Source: Deinococcus roseus (GTDB lineage Bacteria > Deinococcota > Deinococci > Deinococcales > Deinococcaceae). From it: a stretch of DNA of 64,000 bases. Below, one piece after another: positions 49,685 to 58,058 of the stretch (position 1 is the first letter of the stretch; each line of letters opens with the position of its first letter). A model generated the notes under the pieces. The model did no database searches and was not told the origin of the DNA. It saw only the letters and a list, made by a program, of their open reading frames with translations. The stretch covers positions 22,494 through 86,493 of the forward strand of contig NZ_BMOD01000021.1 of assembly GCF_014646895.1 (NCBI RefSeq), written 5' to 3'. Position numbers and translations under genes: made by a program.

Positions 49685-51004
49685 ATGCCTGTCAATGAAC
49701 CGCAACTGATTGAAGAACGACGCCTGGAGAAACTCTACAGCTACGGCATTCTGGACACCCCAGATGAAACGGCTTTCGATCAGATCGCCGGGGACATCAG
49801 TTTTGCCCTGGATTTGCCCACCGTCCTGATCAGCTTCATTGACCGCCGCAGACAGTGGTTCAAGGCCTGCATTCACTTTGACAGCCGGGAAACCTCCCGT
49901 CAGGTGGCTTTCTGTGCTTACACCATCCTCTCGGATGATCCGCTGGTGGTGCAGGACGCCCTGCAGGATGAACGTTTTAAGGACAACCCGCTGGTGACCG
50001 GACATCCCCACATTCGGGCATATGTGGGGGTGCCCCTGGTCACCCCGGATGGGCACCGCATCGGGACCATCTGCGGCATTGACTATGAACCCCGCACCTT
50101 CACAGACTGGGACACCGAAATGCTCAAAAGGGCCGCCAGAAGAATCGTGATGGACCTCGAGCAACGCCTCCTGCGCAGCGAATATGCCCAGGTGATGCTT
50201 CAACTGCAGGCCATCATGAACGCCTCTCCCAGCGGCCTGATCCTGCTGGACGACCGGGGAGAAATCACCGGAGTGAACCCCGCAGCCAGCCGCATCACCG
50301 GGGTCGGTTTCAAAGCCGGAGAAACCTTCCACTGGGACGGTCTGCTGAAAGACGAACGGGTGTCAGGCCGTGAGGATGTGTACAGCAAATGGGTGGGCAC
50401 TGGCTGGTTCCAGATCGAAAAAGTGGAGCTGGACGGTCAGATGCTGCCCCACGGGCAGCATCAGGCCCAGACCCTGCTGGTGATTGAAGATGTCACCGAC
50501 CACATCCAGCACCAGCTTTACCTGCAGGACATGGCTTTCAAGGACCAGTTGACGCTGGTGGGCAACCGCAACGCGTTTTACACCTACCTGCGCCATTTCA
50601 TGCCCGAAAGTGGGATTGCAGTGGCGTTCATTGATCTGGACCACTTCAAGGCGGTCAATGACACCTTTGGTCATCACGCTGGAGATGCCCTGCTCAGGGA
50701 GGTGGCCCAGCGCCTGACCCGCGCCGTACGCCAGCAGGACCGGGTGTACCGTCTGGCCGGAGATGAATTCACCTTGATCCTGCAGGGTGACATTCAGGAA
50801 CAGACCCTCAGAAGCATTGCAGAACGGGTGATGGCGGTCCTGGCCGAACCGTTTACTTTTGGTGGCAATGACATTCCCTTTGGGGCCAGCCTGGGGATTG
50901 CCCGGTCCCAGGAGCAGGACACCGTGGACACCCTGCTGAACCGTGCGGACACCCTGATGTACCAGGTCAAGCAGCAGGGCAAGAACAACTACCTGCTGGG
51001 CTGA
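49685..51004 (+). CDS. GAF-PAS diguanylate cyclase
   Basis: This 439-residue cytoplasmic GGDEF protein starts at ATG 49685 (MPVNEPQL), with AGAGGT about 10 nt upstream; the open frame upstream is unlike any domain. The GAF domain (about 20-165) opens with LYSYGILDTPDETAFDQI, typical of GAF sensors fused to GGDEF. A PAS domain (about 175-270) follows, then GGDEF with RLAGDEF. An RxxD inhibition site (RQQD) is present 5 residues earlier, so it should be product-inhibited. It faces the HD-GYP gene, an opposite activity. Confidence 0.9.
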   Translation: MPVNEPQLIEERRLEKLYSYGILDTPDETAFDQIAGDISFALDLPTVLISFIDRRRQWFKACIHFDSRETSRQVAFCAYTILSDDPLVVQDALQDERFKDNPLVTGHPHIRAYVGVPLVTPDGHRIGTICGIDYEPRTFTDWDTEMLKRAARRIVMDLEQRLLRSEYAQVMLQLQAIMNASPSGLILLDDRGEITGVNPAASRITGVGFKAGETFHWDGLLKDERVSGREDVYSKWVGTGWFQIEKVELDGQMLPHGQHQAQTLLVIEDVTDHIQHQLYLQDMAFKDQLTLVGNRNAFYTYLRHFMPESGIAVAFIDLDHFKAVNDTFGHHAGDALLREVAQRLTRAVRQQDRVYRLAGDEFTLILQGDIQEQTLRSIAERVMAVLAEPFTFGGNDIPFGASLGIARSQEQDTVDTLLNRADTLMYQVKQQGKNNYLLG

Positions 51005-51013
51005 AGTCCAGGT

Positions 51014-51487
51014 TCACTGTTTTTGCTGCTGGATCAGGTAATCCACCGGGGTGTGCTCCACCGATTTCTCCAGCACCAGTGAAGTGTTGAGGGTGCCATG
51101 CATGGAGATGCTGCCCAGCAATTTCTGCAGGTGCTCGGTGTTTTTCAGCATCACGCGGAAGATGTAGGAATCCGATCCGGTGACATTCCAGCATTCCAGA
51201 ATTTCCGGGTAGCCCTGCAGCATTTTGTTGAGGGCAGACCAGCGTTCCCCTGGCCCCTGAAAGCGGATCAGCACCTCCAGATCGAAACCCAGCTTCTTGG
51301 TGTTCACCCTGACCCCATAACCGGTGATGATTTCACTGGCCTCCAGACGGCGCACCCGTTCGGTCACAGCGGCCACCGAGAGGCCCACCCTTTTGCCCAG
51401 TTCCGTGAAGGTGATGCGGGCATTCCGGGAGAGCTCACGAATGATTTTCAGGTCAATGGCATCCAATGCAGGGGAATTTTCGGACAT
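51014..51487 (-). CDS. Lrp/AsnC-family regulator
   Basis: This 157-residue protein has an N-terminal helix-turn-helix (DLKIIRELSRNARITFTELGKRVGLSVAAVTERVRRLEASEIITGY, residues about 12-56) and a C-terminal RAM/AsnC_trans_reg ligand domain with GYPEILECWNVTGSDSYIFRV. The length is standard. ATG 51487 is chosen; upstream sequence in frame is not conserved in the family. It is divergent from the EamA transporter, the usual arrangement for a Lrp-type regulator and an amino-acid exporter. Confidence 0.92.
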   Translation of the reverse strand: MSENSPALDAIDLKIIRELSRNARITFTELGKRVGLSVAAVTERVRRLEASEIITGYGVRVNTKKLGFDLEVLIRFQGPGERWSALNKMLQGYPEILECWNVTGSDSYIFRVMLKNTEHLQKLLGSISMHGTLNTSLVLEKSVEHTPVDYLIQQQKQ

Positions 51488-51567
51488 GTTTCCATTGTGC
51501 ACTGAAATCCCTGGCTGTTTTGCTTTTCTGCCCAAAAAAATCCCTTCAAGTGTGAGCCATTCCTTTC

Positions 51568-51573
51568 TACAAT
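51568..51573 (+). promoter_or_regulatory. -10 box of the EamA gene
   Basis: TACAAT lies 6 nt before ATG 51580, leaderless arrangement. Confidence 0.55.
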
Positions 51574-51579
51574 GCCAGC

Positions 51580-52479
51580 ATGATCCTCTCAGGCAAAGCG
51601 GGACACAAATCCCGGCCCCAAAACCACGTTTCCCTGGCCCTTGTGGCGGTGTACCTGATCTGGGGCAGCACCTATTACGCGGTGCACCTGACCCTGCAGA
51701 GTTTCCCTCCATTCTTACAAGGCGGCATTCGTTTCACCCTGGCAGGGCTTTTGATGTTGGCCATCACCTGGATCCAGAAGAAACCCCTGCCCACAGCAAA
51801 ACAGCTTTTCAATGCTTTCCTGGCCAGCATTTTTCTGGTGGTGATTGGACACATGCTGCTGGTTTACGCCCAGCAGTGGGCCACCAGCAGCATGACCGCA
51901 CTTGCAGCGGCCACCATTCCCTTCTGGAGCACGTTGTGGGGCATGAGGCGCAAACAGAAACCCACCCGCAATGATGTGCTGGGACTGGCTCTGGGTTTTG
52001 CTGGCATCGTGCTGCTGAACCTGGAAAAGCCCATGGCTGCAACCCCAGCTGGGCTGCTGTGCCTGCTGATTGCCCCGGTGGTGTGGGCTTACGGCAGCAT
52101 CTGGCTGAAAGGCAAAGACACCCCCGAAACCTTCACCCTCAACAGTTTCATGATGCTGTTTGCAGGGGTGCAGAATTTTGCCATCAGCTTTCTGCTCCAT
52201 GAGCACCTGCTCAGGGTTCCCACCCTGCAGACCTGGGGCGCACTGGGTTTTCTGGTGGTCTTTGGCAGCATGATTGCCTACACGGCCAGTGCTTACCTGA
52301 TCCAGAACACCCGTCCTGCGGTGGCCACCAGTTTTGCTTACGTGAACCCGGTGATTGCCCTGCTGCTTGGGGGCCTCCTGGCCGGAGAGCATCTGCCCTT
52401 CAAAGGCTGGCTGGCCGTTGCCATGATCATCGGGGCAGTGGTGCTGGTGGTCCTCAAACCTTTCAAAAAAGCCCCCTGA
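51580..52479 (+). CDS. EamA/DMT-family transporter
   Basis: This 299-residue protein has ten predicted membrane helices and the two EamA repeats: ALVAVYLIWGSTYYAVHLTLQSFPPFLQGGIRF at the start and the matching second half near 155. It is the RhaT/YdcZ-like metabolite exporter group. The divergent Lrp-type gene suggests an amino acid or related compound as cargo. TACAAT stands 6 nt before the ATG. Confidence 0.9.
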   Translation: MILSGKAGHKSRPQNHVSLALVAVYLIWGSTYYAVHLTLQSFPPFLQGGIRFTLAGLLMLAITWIQKKPLPTAKQLFNAFLASIFLVVIGHMLLVYAQQWATSSMTALAAATIPFWSTLWGMRRKQKPTRNDVLGLALGFAGIVLLNLEKPMAATPAGLLCLLIAPVVWAYGSIWLKGKDTPETFTLNSFMMLFAGVQNFAISFLLHEHLLRVPTLQTWGALGFLVVFGSMIAYTASAYLIQNTRPAVATSFAYVNPVIALLLGGLLAGEHLPFKGWLAVAMIIGAVVLVVLKPFKKAP

Positions 52480-52552
52480 TGCCAGGTGTTCATTCTGGAG
52501 ATCGGGACTTTGCCCCCGGTTCATCCCTGCCCTGATCTGACATACTGGAGGC

Positions 52553-53026
52553 ATGCAAGTCAAAACCGTGACCCGGGCAGATGCAGATCTGTTCAGACAT
52601 TACCAATTGACCGACGACGACAGGCGTTTTACCGCCCACCCCAGAGACACCCTCGATGACTTCTCGGTGGACCCTGACCGCAGGCATTATGCCGTCTTGC
52701 TGGACGAAAAGCCCATCGGCTTTTTCACGCTGCATGCTGGCCCCACCATCAAATCCTTTGCTTACAGCGACAGCAGTGTGCTGTTCCGGGCCTTCTCCAT
52801 TGACCACCGTGAACAGGGCAAGGGGTACGGCAAGCAGGCCATGCAGTGCGCCCTGGAAACCGCCAGAAGGGATTTCCCGGAGGCCACCGAAATGGTTCTG
52901 GCGGTCAACAACGGGAACCACAAGGCACAGAGCCTCTACGAAAAACTGGGCTACCAGGACCAGGGACGCAACCGCATGGGACCCCACGGTCACCAGATCC
53001 TGTATTTTTATCCTTTAAAGGATTGA
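52553..53026 (+). CDS. GNAT-family acetyltransferase
   Basis: This 157-residue RimJ/RimL-like GNAT has strand LFRAFSIDHREQGKGYGKQAMQCAL with the acetyl-CoA loop (Q-x-x-G-x-G) near residues 88-95 and the C-terminal NNGNHKAQSLYEKLGYQDQGRNRMG, which is highly characteristic. CATACT lies 6 nt before the ATG. Acceptor not known. Confidence 0.9.
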   Translation: MQVKTVTRADADLFRHYQLTDDDRRFTAHPRDTLDDFSVDPDRRHYAVLLDEKPIGFFTLHAGPTIKSFAYSDSSVLFRAFSIDHREQGKGYGKQAMQCALETARRDFPEATEMVLAVNNGNHKAQSLYEKLGYQDQGRNRMGPHGHQILYFYPLKD

Positions 53027-53043
53027 TGCTGAGAGATTGAGCT

Positions 53044-53598
53044 TCAGGGCAGGTCCTGCAAGGCCTGATACGCTTGCAGGACTTTGTGTTCTTGTGGGGT
53101 CAGGACAGCGCCGGGTTTCTTTTCCCGCAGCATTTCCCTGACTTTTGCCATGTCCTGGCTGCAATCCCTGCTGCTGAGGATGCGTCCATGCTCGATGTGC
53201 AGCAGGTGCACCTCGTTGAACTTCCAGTCTTCCTGAAACCCGCCATGCACATACAGGGGGCGGATCAGGTCATGTAAAATGCGCAGCCTTCCGGTGAAGG
53301 GAGTGGGCTGGTGCAGGTGGTATTGCAGTCTACCGCAGGGATGGGGGCTGGACAGTGTATGCGGAGCCTGTCCCAGAATCAGGGGTGCAGGATCCGGGAA
53401 AGTGGCCACCAGGGAGTCCAGCATCAGAAAACCATCCTCAATGGCGTAAGTGACCTGAAACCCCCTCCAGCAGGCTGTGGAGGCAGGAAAAGCCCGCAAG
53501 CCCATCTGTTGCAAATCAAACAGCCCTGTGCCTGCCACTGCACCCAGCAGAAAGTCTTTTCCCTGAAAAAGCACCCGATCGTGGGCCTGTCCGGTCAT
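53044..53598 (-). CDS. Unknown protein coupled to sirtuin
   Basis: This 184-residue soluble protein is not recognised. It starts one base after the sirtuin stop (TGA-C-ATG), so translation is coupled. The N-terminal part is strand-like (RVLFQGKDFLLGAVAGTGLFDLQQMGLRAFPASTACWRGF) and it has VHGGFQEDWKFNEVHLLHIEHGRI in the centre and a helical C-terminus. Two such blocks of strand-turn-strand look like small beta domains. Partner or substrate role for the sirtuin is inferred only from position. Confidence 0.65.
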   Translation of the reverse strand: MTGQAHDRVLFQGKDFLLGAVAGTGLFDLQQMGLRAFPASTACWRGFQVTYAIEDGFLMLDSLVATFPDPAPLILGQAPHTLSSPHPCGRLQYHLHQPTPFTGRLRILHDLIRPLYVHGGFQEDWKFNEVHLLHIEHGRILSSRDCSQDMAKVREMLREKKPGAVLTPQEHKVLQAYQALQDLP

Positions 53599-53599
53599 G

Positions 53600-54301
53600 T
53601 CAGCCTCCCAGCAATTGTTCCACCAGACGGGGCACCCCCACAGTGGCTTTTTCCTCAATGCTGTACAGGTTGGGAATTTTGGGGAACTCCGGGAGGCTGG
53701 GGTCAATGATGCATTTGCGAACGTGTTCTGGCACCTCGAAAAGCAAAGTGGCTGCAGGGACCACCAGCAGGGAAGTCCCGACCACCAGAAAAAAATCAGC
53801 CTTGCGGCACAGTTCTGCAGCCTGCTCAATTTCAGGCACCATTTCTCCGAACCACACGATGTGGGGCCGGAGTTGGGACCCCAGTTCGCAGGTGCTGCCC
53901 ACATGGATTTCCAGGTTTTCAGGATCAATTTGCCCAATGTCGTAAATCAACGCTGGATTCTGGGTGGACCGCACCTTGCTCAACTCTCCATGCAGGTGCA
54001 GCACTTTGCTGGATCCGGCCCGTTCATGCAGGTCGTCGACATTCTGGGTGATGATTTGCACGTTGTGCTTTTGCTCCAGGGCGGCCAGAGCAAAATGGGC
54101 TGCGTTGGGCTGCGCTGCAGCGGCCTGTTTTCTGCGCAGGTTGTAAAAATCCAGAACAAGCTGGGGATTTCTTTTGAATCCTCCGGGAGAGGCAAGGTCT
54201 TCCACAGGGTGGGTTTCCCACAACCCTCCGAGGTCCCGGAAGGTCTTGAGGCCGGATTCTGCAGAAATGCCTGCTCCAGTCAAAACCACAATGTTTGCCA
54301 T
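53600..54301 (-). CDS. NAD-dependent protein deacylase (class III-like sirtuin)
   Basis: This 233-residue sirtuin has GAGISAESGLKTFR (about 9-22), the NAD/catalytic TQNVDDLHERAG and HGEL with the catalytic His. FYNLRR carries the Tyr-x-x-Arg pair that marks class III sirtuins (E. coli CobB, SIRT5) favouring succinyl-lysine. The four zinc cysteines are not kept: only one Cys (GSTCELG) remains between HGEL and RPHIVWFGE. ATG 54301 is preferred over 54313, whose ATG sits inside a TAAAAT box. Its stop is one base from the next gene. Confidence 0.88.
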   Translation of the reverse strand: MANIVVLTGAGISAESGLKTFRDLGGLWETHPVEDLASPGGFKRNPQLVLDFYNLRRKQAAAAQPNAAHFALAALEQKHNVQIITQNVDDLHERAGSSKVLHLHGELSKVRSTQNPALIYDIGQIDPENLEIHVGSTCELGSQLRPHIVWFGEMVPEIEQAAELCRKADFFLVVGTSLLVVPAATLLFEVPEHVRKCIIDPSLPEFPKIPNLYSIEEKATVGVPRLVEQLLGG

Positions 54302-54493
54302 AATGTGTTCCATTTTAATGTGACCAGAACGAAGCCTGAAGCGTTTTTTGGCCTAAGCCAATCGCATTTTTCGGGTTTTGCCTGAGGGGTTGCTGGTGCA
54401 GGTCCAGGGGTTTTCTTGCAGGACCCACCAGTAGTTTCTGCTCAGGATTTTCTGCGATTCGGTCCAACTTTTTGCCCTCTAGGATGTTGTTTC

Positions 54494-55174
54494 ATGGGTC
54501 ACAGAGCCAATTTCATTCTGATCGATGCAGGACAGCCTGCTTTTTTCACCGACCGCTGGAGCGGCATCCAGATTCCCAACCTGACATTCTGGGGTGAAGC
54601 CCTCACCTTGCAGCACCTGCAAAGCCTGCAGGCCGTTCCTGCTGAAATGCTGCGGGACAGTTTGTGGTGTGAGGGAGCATTTCTGCTGGACCGGGACCGC
54701 AAAGTTCTGGTGTTCGCTTTTGATTACTGGTCGGTGGATGAAAACCCCCTGGTGGACCTGAGGGGGAAAACCTACCATTGGGACACCTTTGCTGATGTTC
54801 CCTGGCTGACCCGCTGCTACCTGGACATGTTGCGGGCTGCCTGGCCCGGATGGACCATCAAATTTGCCCGTTCGGTGGATTTCTGCTGCCCGGAAAGCTT
54901 CCAGTTTGATCTGGAGGCCATTCCTGCAAAAGACCTGGACTTGAAAGAGGAAGAGGTCTTTCCTCTGGGTCGCCGTGAGGTCTACCTGAAGTTTGCGGAT
55001 TTGCTCTTGAAAGACCAGCGTTTTGATTTTCGGGCGGTGGTCCAGCAGGTGATGCAGGTGCATCCCCAGGCACAGGTGGCTGTAGATTTTTTCCAGGTGG
55101 CGGGATCAGGGAGGGGAAACCTGGACCGGGAGGCCATCATGCGGCAGGTGCTGCATGTGGTTATGGAGTGCTGA
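54494..55174 (+). CDS. Unknown protein
   Basis: This 226-residue soluble protein with many aromatic residues is not recognised. Segments such as QIPNLTFWGEALTLQHLQ and DYWSVDENPLVDLRGKTYHW suggest strands; helices follow near 110-190. ATG 54494 is chosen because TAGGAT lies 8 nt upstream; the longer opening at 54416 lacks signals. It has single-copy character and lies between the divergent sirtuin operon and the permease fusion. Confidence 0.6.
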   Translation: MGHRANFILIDAGQPAFFTDRWSGIQIPNLTFWGEALTLQHLQSLQAVPAEMLRDSLWCEGAFLLDRDRKVLVFAFDYWSVDENPLVDLRGKTYHWDTFADVPWLTRCYLDMLRAAWPGWTIKFARSVDFCCPESFQFDLEAIPAKDLDLKEEEVFPLGRREVYLKFADLLLKDQRFDFRAVVQQVMQVHPQAQVAVDFFQVAGSGRGNLDREAIMRQVLHVVMEC

Positions 55175-55370
55175 AACCTGAAAAAACAGGTCAAAATTTT
55201 AATGCTTGCAGATTTGCTTAGATGGGTTTGTGAATTCAGAGAACAATCTTCACCAGACCTCCACAAAAGGCCCTTTGAAGTGGTTTAAAATGGTATCTGA
55301 AACCGATATCGCTATGCTTTACAGGTGTCTTACAGATGGCCTGACACCTGTACCCTTCTGAGGTGCCTTC
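55175..55370. other. Regulatory region upstream of the permease fusion
   Basis: Elements are a TATC-N7-GATA dyad (about 55293-55308), a TATGCT -10-like box (55313-55318), and a perfect 10-bp inverted repeat TACAGGTGTC / GACACCTGTA (55320-55329 and 55343-55352) in the leader. Confidence 0.5.
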
Positions 55371-57212
55371 ATGCTGAAAGCCGACCGTCCTGCCCAGGTT
55401 CGTTCTTCTGAGGTCACCCGCCTGACCTGGATCCCCTACCTCTTCGTCCTGCCGTTTTTCCTGTGCTTTCTGCTGTTCTGGCTGTTTCCCTTTGTGTTTA
55501 CGGTGTTCAGTTCCCTGAGCAACTGGGCCGGGGTGTTCAGCACCCAGCCCCTCAAGTTCATGGGCGTCGCCAACTTCGAGTATTACATCCAGGACGACCG
55601 CTTCCAGATGGCCCTGCAACGCTCTTTTGTTGGAGCGCTGCAAACCTCCTTGCTGCAGCACCTGTGCGCCATTCCTCTGGCTTTCATCTTGACTGTGGGC
55701 TTCAGGCGCTGGAGAAGTGCCATCAGTGCCATTTATTTTCTGCCCTACATCACCGCGCCCCTGGCGATCTTCTTTCTGTACCGCACTTTCAACCAGCAAC
55801 TGATTGATTTCAGTGTGCGGGCTGCAGAAGGTCTGTCCCATCTGCCCCTGATTGGCCCTTACATGCATGAATTGCAGGGTGGGATTTTCCAGGGCATCTT
55901 CACCCTGCTGAACATCCTCCCGGACATCTGGCAATACATTGGCTGGAACGTGCTGCTGTACCTGATGATCATGAGCACCATCCCCAAAAGCCTCTTTGAA
56001 GCCTCCAGGCTGGACGGCATCACCCTGCTGCAGCAACTCAGGTACATTGTGTTTCCCCTGATCAAACCGATGGTGTTCTTTGCCCTCAGCATGAGTTTCC
56101 TGCAGCAACTGGGTTTCTTTGATGGCCAGGGGTCCAGCATCAGTTCCTACATCCAGCGCATCAGTGCCTTCGATGGCGACCTCGGGGGCGGATCTGCCAT
56201 GAACCTGATGCTCTTTGGCTGCATGATGCTGTTCATCGGGGTGGCATATCTGCTGTTTGGGCGCGGATCCAGCAGCATTGAACTGTCCTGGCAGATGGAA
56301 GGCAAGGCCAAAGACCACCCCTTCAAACCTTTTTCCAGAATCCTGCTGGGCTTTTTCCTGCTGGTGGGTTGCGTGCTGTCTGTTGCACCTTTCCTGCAGA
56401 CCTTCTTCTGGGCCACCCAGACCGACGGGCAGTTCTACAAGGTGCCCCCGCTGTTTGGCATTGGCAGCAACACCGCTTTCAACTTTCAGGACCTCAAAGA
56501 CAGCATCCCCCTGCTGCGCAACATCTGGAACACGCTTTACCTGGCCGGAATGGCCACAGCAGGGACGCTGCTGATCAGCAACCTGGCTGGCTATGCTTTC
56601 GCGCACCACACCTTCAAATTCAAGAATGTGCTTTTTGGGGTGGTGATGTTCAGCATGCTGTTCCCTCCCACCCTGAACGCCATTCCCACCGCATTGTTGA
56701 TGAACACCCTGGGCTGGGGAGGTGCGCCCCGTTCCCTGTGGGTGCCTGCACTGGTCAGCGGGTTCAGCGTGTTCCTGATGCGCCAGTACCTCAAGTCCAG
56801 CATCCCCAGAGAGACCCTGGAAGCTGCACGGGTGGATGGAGCAGGAGAATGGATGATCTTCTGGCGCATCATCTTCCCCCTCAGCAGCCCGGTTCTGAGC
56901 GTGCTGGCCCTGATTCTGTTTGCCAACCACTGGAACAGTTTCTCGCTGGCCCTCTCCACCTTCCGGGACATGGATGAGTACGTGATCCAGCAGGCCGTGC
57001 GCAGCCTGCAACGCCAGGACCGCACCCACATGGGCACCCTGTACATGGGGGTCAGCATCAGCACCCTGTTTCCCCTGCTGTTGTACATCCTGAGCCTGAA
57101 CAGCCTGATGCTTTTCACCGGAGGAGATTTGCGCAGCAAAGTGCCCCGTTTTACCAGCAGTGAGGGGGCAGATGGGGGAGAAGAAGCTTCTGAAGGGGCT
57201 TCAGAAAGCTGA
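55371..57212 (+). CDS. Fused sugar ABC transporter permease (MalF-MalG type in one chain)
   Basis: This 613-residue integral membrane protein contains two complete sugar permease domains. The first half (1-300) resembles MalF/LacF with EAA loop EASRLDGITLLQQLRYIVFPLIKP; the second (about 320-590) resembles MalG/LacG with EAARVDGAGEWMIFWRIIFPLSSP. Each EAA loop docks an ATPase. These subunits are normally separate genes of about 290 residues. No substrate-binding protein or ATPase gene lies nearby. The start is ATG 55371 with TGAGGT upstream. The C-terminal tail is acidic (GADGGEEASEGASES). Confidence 0.9.
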   Translation: MLKADRPAQVRSSEVTRLTWIPYLFVLPFFLCFLLFWLFPFVFTVFSSLSNWAGVFSTQPLKFMGVANFEYYIQDDRFQMALQRSFVGALQTSLLQHLCAIPLAFILTVGFRRWRSAISAIYFLPYITAPLAIFFLYRTFNQQLIDFSVRAAEGLSHLPLIGPYMHELQGGIFQGIFTLLNILPDIWQYIGWNVLLYLMIMSTIPKSLFEASRLDGITLLQQLRYIVFPLIKPMVFFALSMSFLQQLGFFDGQGSSISSYIQRISAFDGDLGGGSAMNLMLFGCMMLFIGVAYLLFGRGSSSIELSWQMEGKAKDHPFKPFSRILLGFFLLVGCVLSVAPFLQTFFWATQTDGQFYKVPPLFGIGSNTAFNFQDLKDSIPLLRNIWNTLYLAGMATAGTLLISNLAGYAFAHHTFKFKNVLFGVVMFSMLFPPTLNAIPTALLMNTLGWGGAPRSLWVPALVSGFSVFLMRQYLKSSIPRETLEAARVDGAGEWMIFWRIIFPLSSPVLSVLALILFANHWNSFSLALSTFRDMDEYVIQQAVRSLQRQDRTHMGTLYMGVSISTLFPLLLYILSLNSLMLFTGGDLRSKVPRFTSSEGADGGEEASEGASES

Positions 57213-57321
57213 CTTGCCTGCTGCAAAGCTCACAGTTCTGGTGTGCCCTGGGATTACTGACCTGAGCAGATGTTGTTTAAACCTCGCTTTCGTGTCCTGA
57301 CCTTTCCATTCGCTTTGCTCA

Positions 57322-57350
57322 AGCAGAAGTGAGTTAAACTCACTTCTGCT
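57322..57350. promoter_or_regulatory. Perfect 29-bp palindrome upstream of the KTSC gene
   Basis: 14-base arms AGCAGAAGTGAGTT and AACTCACTTCTGCT around a single A. It ends 8 bp before a TAGAAT box (57359-57364), so it covers the -35 and could be an operator. Confidence 0.6.
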
Positions 57351-57382
57351 GAAAGCAGTAGAATCAACCCAGGAGGCACACC

Positions 57383-57631
57383 ATGCCACGAACCCCCATC
57401 ACTTCAAGCGTGATCAAGAGTGCAGGTTACGACGCCAGAACCCGTGTGCTGGAAATTGAACTGCACAATGCCAGTGTGTACCGCTATTACGATGTGGATG
57501 AAGAAGCCTATCAACAATTGCTGGAGGCCCCCTCCAAGGGCACCCATCTGAATCAGGTCATCAAACCCAATTACATTTACAACGAAGTGACCAGTGATTT
57601 AAAAGAAGACGAAAATCCAAGCCTGATGTGA
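57383..57631 (+). CDS. KTSC-domain protein
   Basis: This 82-residue small protein is a single KTSC domain: SSVIKSAGYDARTRVLEIELHNASVYRYYDVDEEAYQQLLEAPSKGTHLNQVIKPNY. The family (named for its Lys-Thr-Ser-Cys motif) is often fused to lysyl-tRNA synthetase-like or helicase proteins; alone its role is unknown. ATG 57383 has AGGAGG 7 nt upstream. The large palindrome above suggests control by a dimeric regulator or self-control. Confidence 0.85.
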   Translation: MPRTPITSSVIKSAGYDARTRVLEIELHNASVYRYYDVDEEAYQQLLEAPSKGTHLNQVIKPNYIYNEVTSDLKEDENPSLM

Positions 57632-57766
57632 CGTGCAAACTGTTTTATAAAACTCACGCTTTTCATGAAGATCGAGTTTACCATTTGTGACATTTTGAAA
57701 AATAGACCAGATTTATGCTTGTCTTTACAAGAAGCTCGAGCTTGATTCCAATTCCAGGAGGTATTT

Positions 57767-57979
57767 ATGGCAGTAAACACCAGCCCCGGTGCTTCAAGCG
57801 AAGAAAACCAGAGCACATCAAATGAAATTGCCGCCAGCGATAAGCCTGAGAACAAATCTGACAAATGGAACCATGACACACAGTATTCAAGTCCTGAGGA
57901 CGATCAGAAAGGATCTGACAACCTGACAGATGTCACCGATCCCGCGCTCTTTGGAGAAGGCGGAGCAGGAGAAGAATAA
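57767..57979 (+). CDS. Small acidic disordered protein
   Basis: This 70-residue protein of low complexity is rich in Ser, Glu, Asp and Asn, with no hydrophobic core and many KPENKSDKWNHDTQYSSPEDD-like polar stretches. AGGAGG lies 6 nt before the ATG, so translation should be strong. It recalls small hydrophilic desiccation-associated proteins, but no motif of LEA or hydrophilin families can be pointed to. It is followed by a terminator. Confidence 0.6.
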   Translation: MAVNTSPGASSEENQSTSNEIAASDKPENKSDKWNHDTQYSSPEDDQKGSDNLTDVTDPALFGEGGAGEE

Positions 57980-58001
57980 CCACAATTGAACAACCCCCCC
58001 T

Positions 58002-58032
58002 AAAAACCCCTGTGCAGTCAGCAGGGGTTTTT
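58002..58032. terminator. Bidirectional terminator
   Basis: AAAAACCCCTG and CAGGGGTTTTT arms with a 9-nt loop between convergent genes. Confidence 0.88.
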
Positions 58033-58058
58033 GCTTTGAAGGGTTTGCTTGCCAGGGG

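Noticed and set aside
53599..53937. N-terminal 113 residues of a longer frame ahead of the sirtuin partner
   Set aside because: It overlaps the sirtuin gene in another frame, with Trp/Cys-rich shadow composition; ATG 53598 coupled to the sirtuin stop is preferred.
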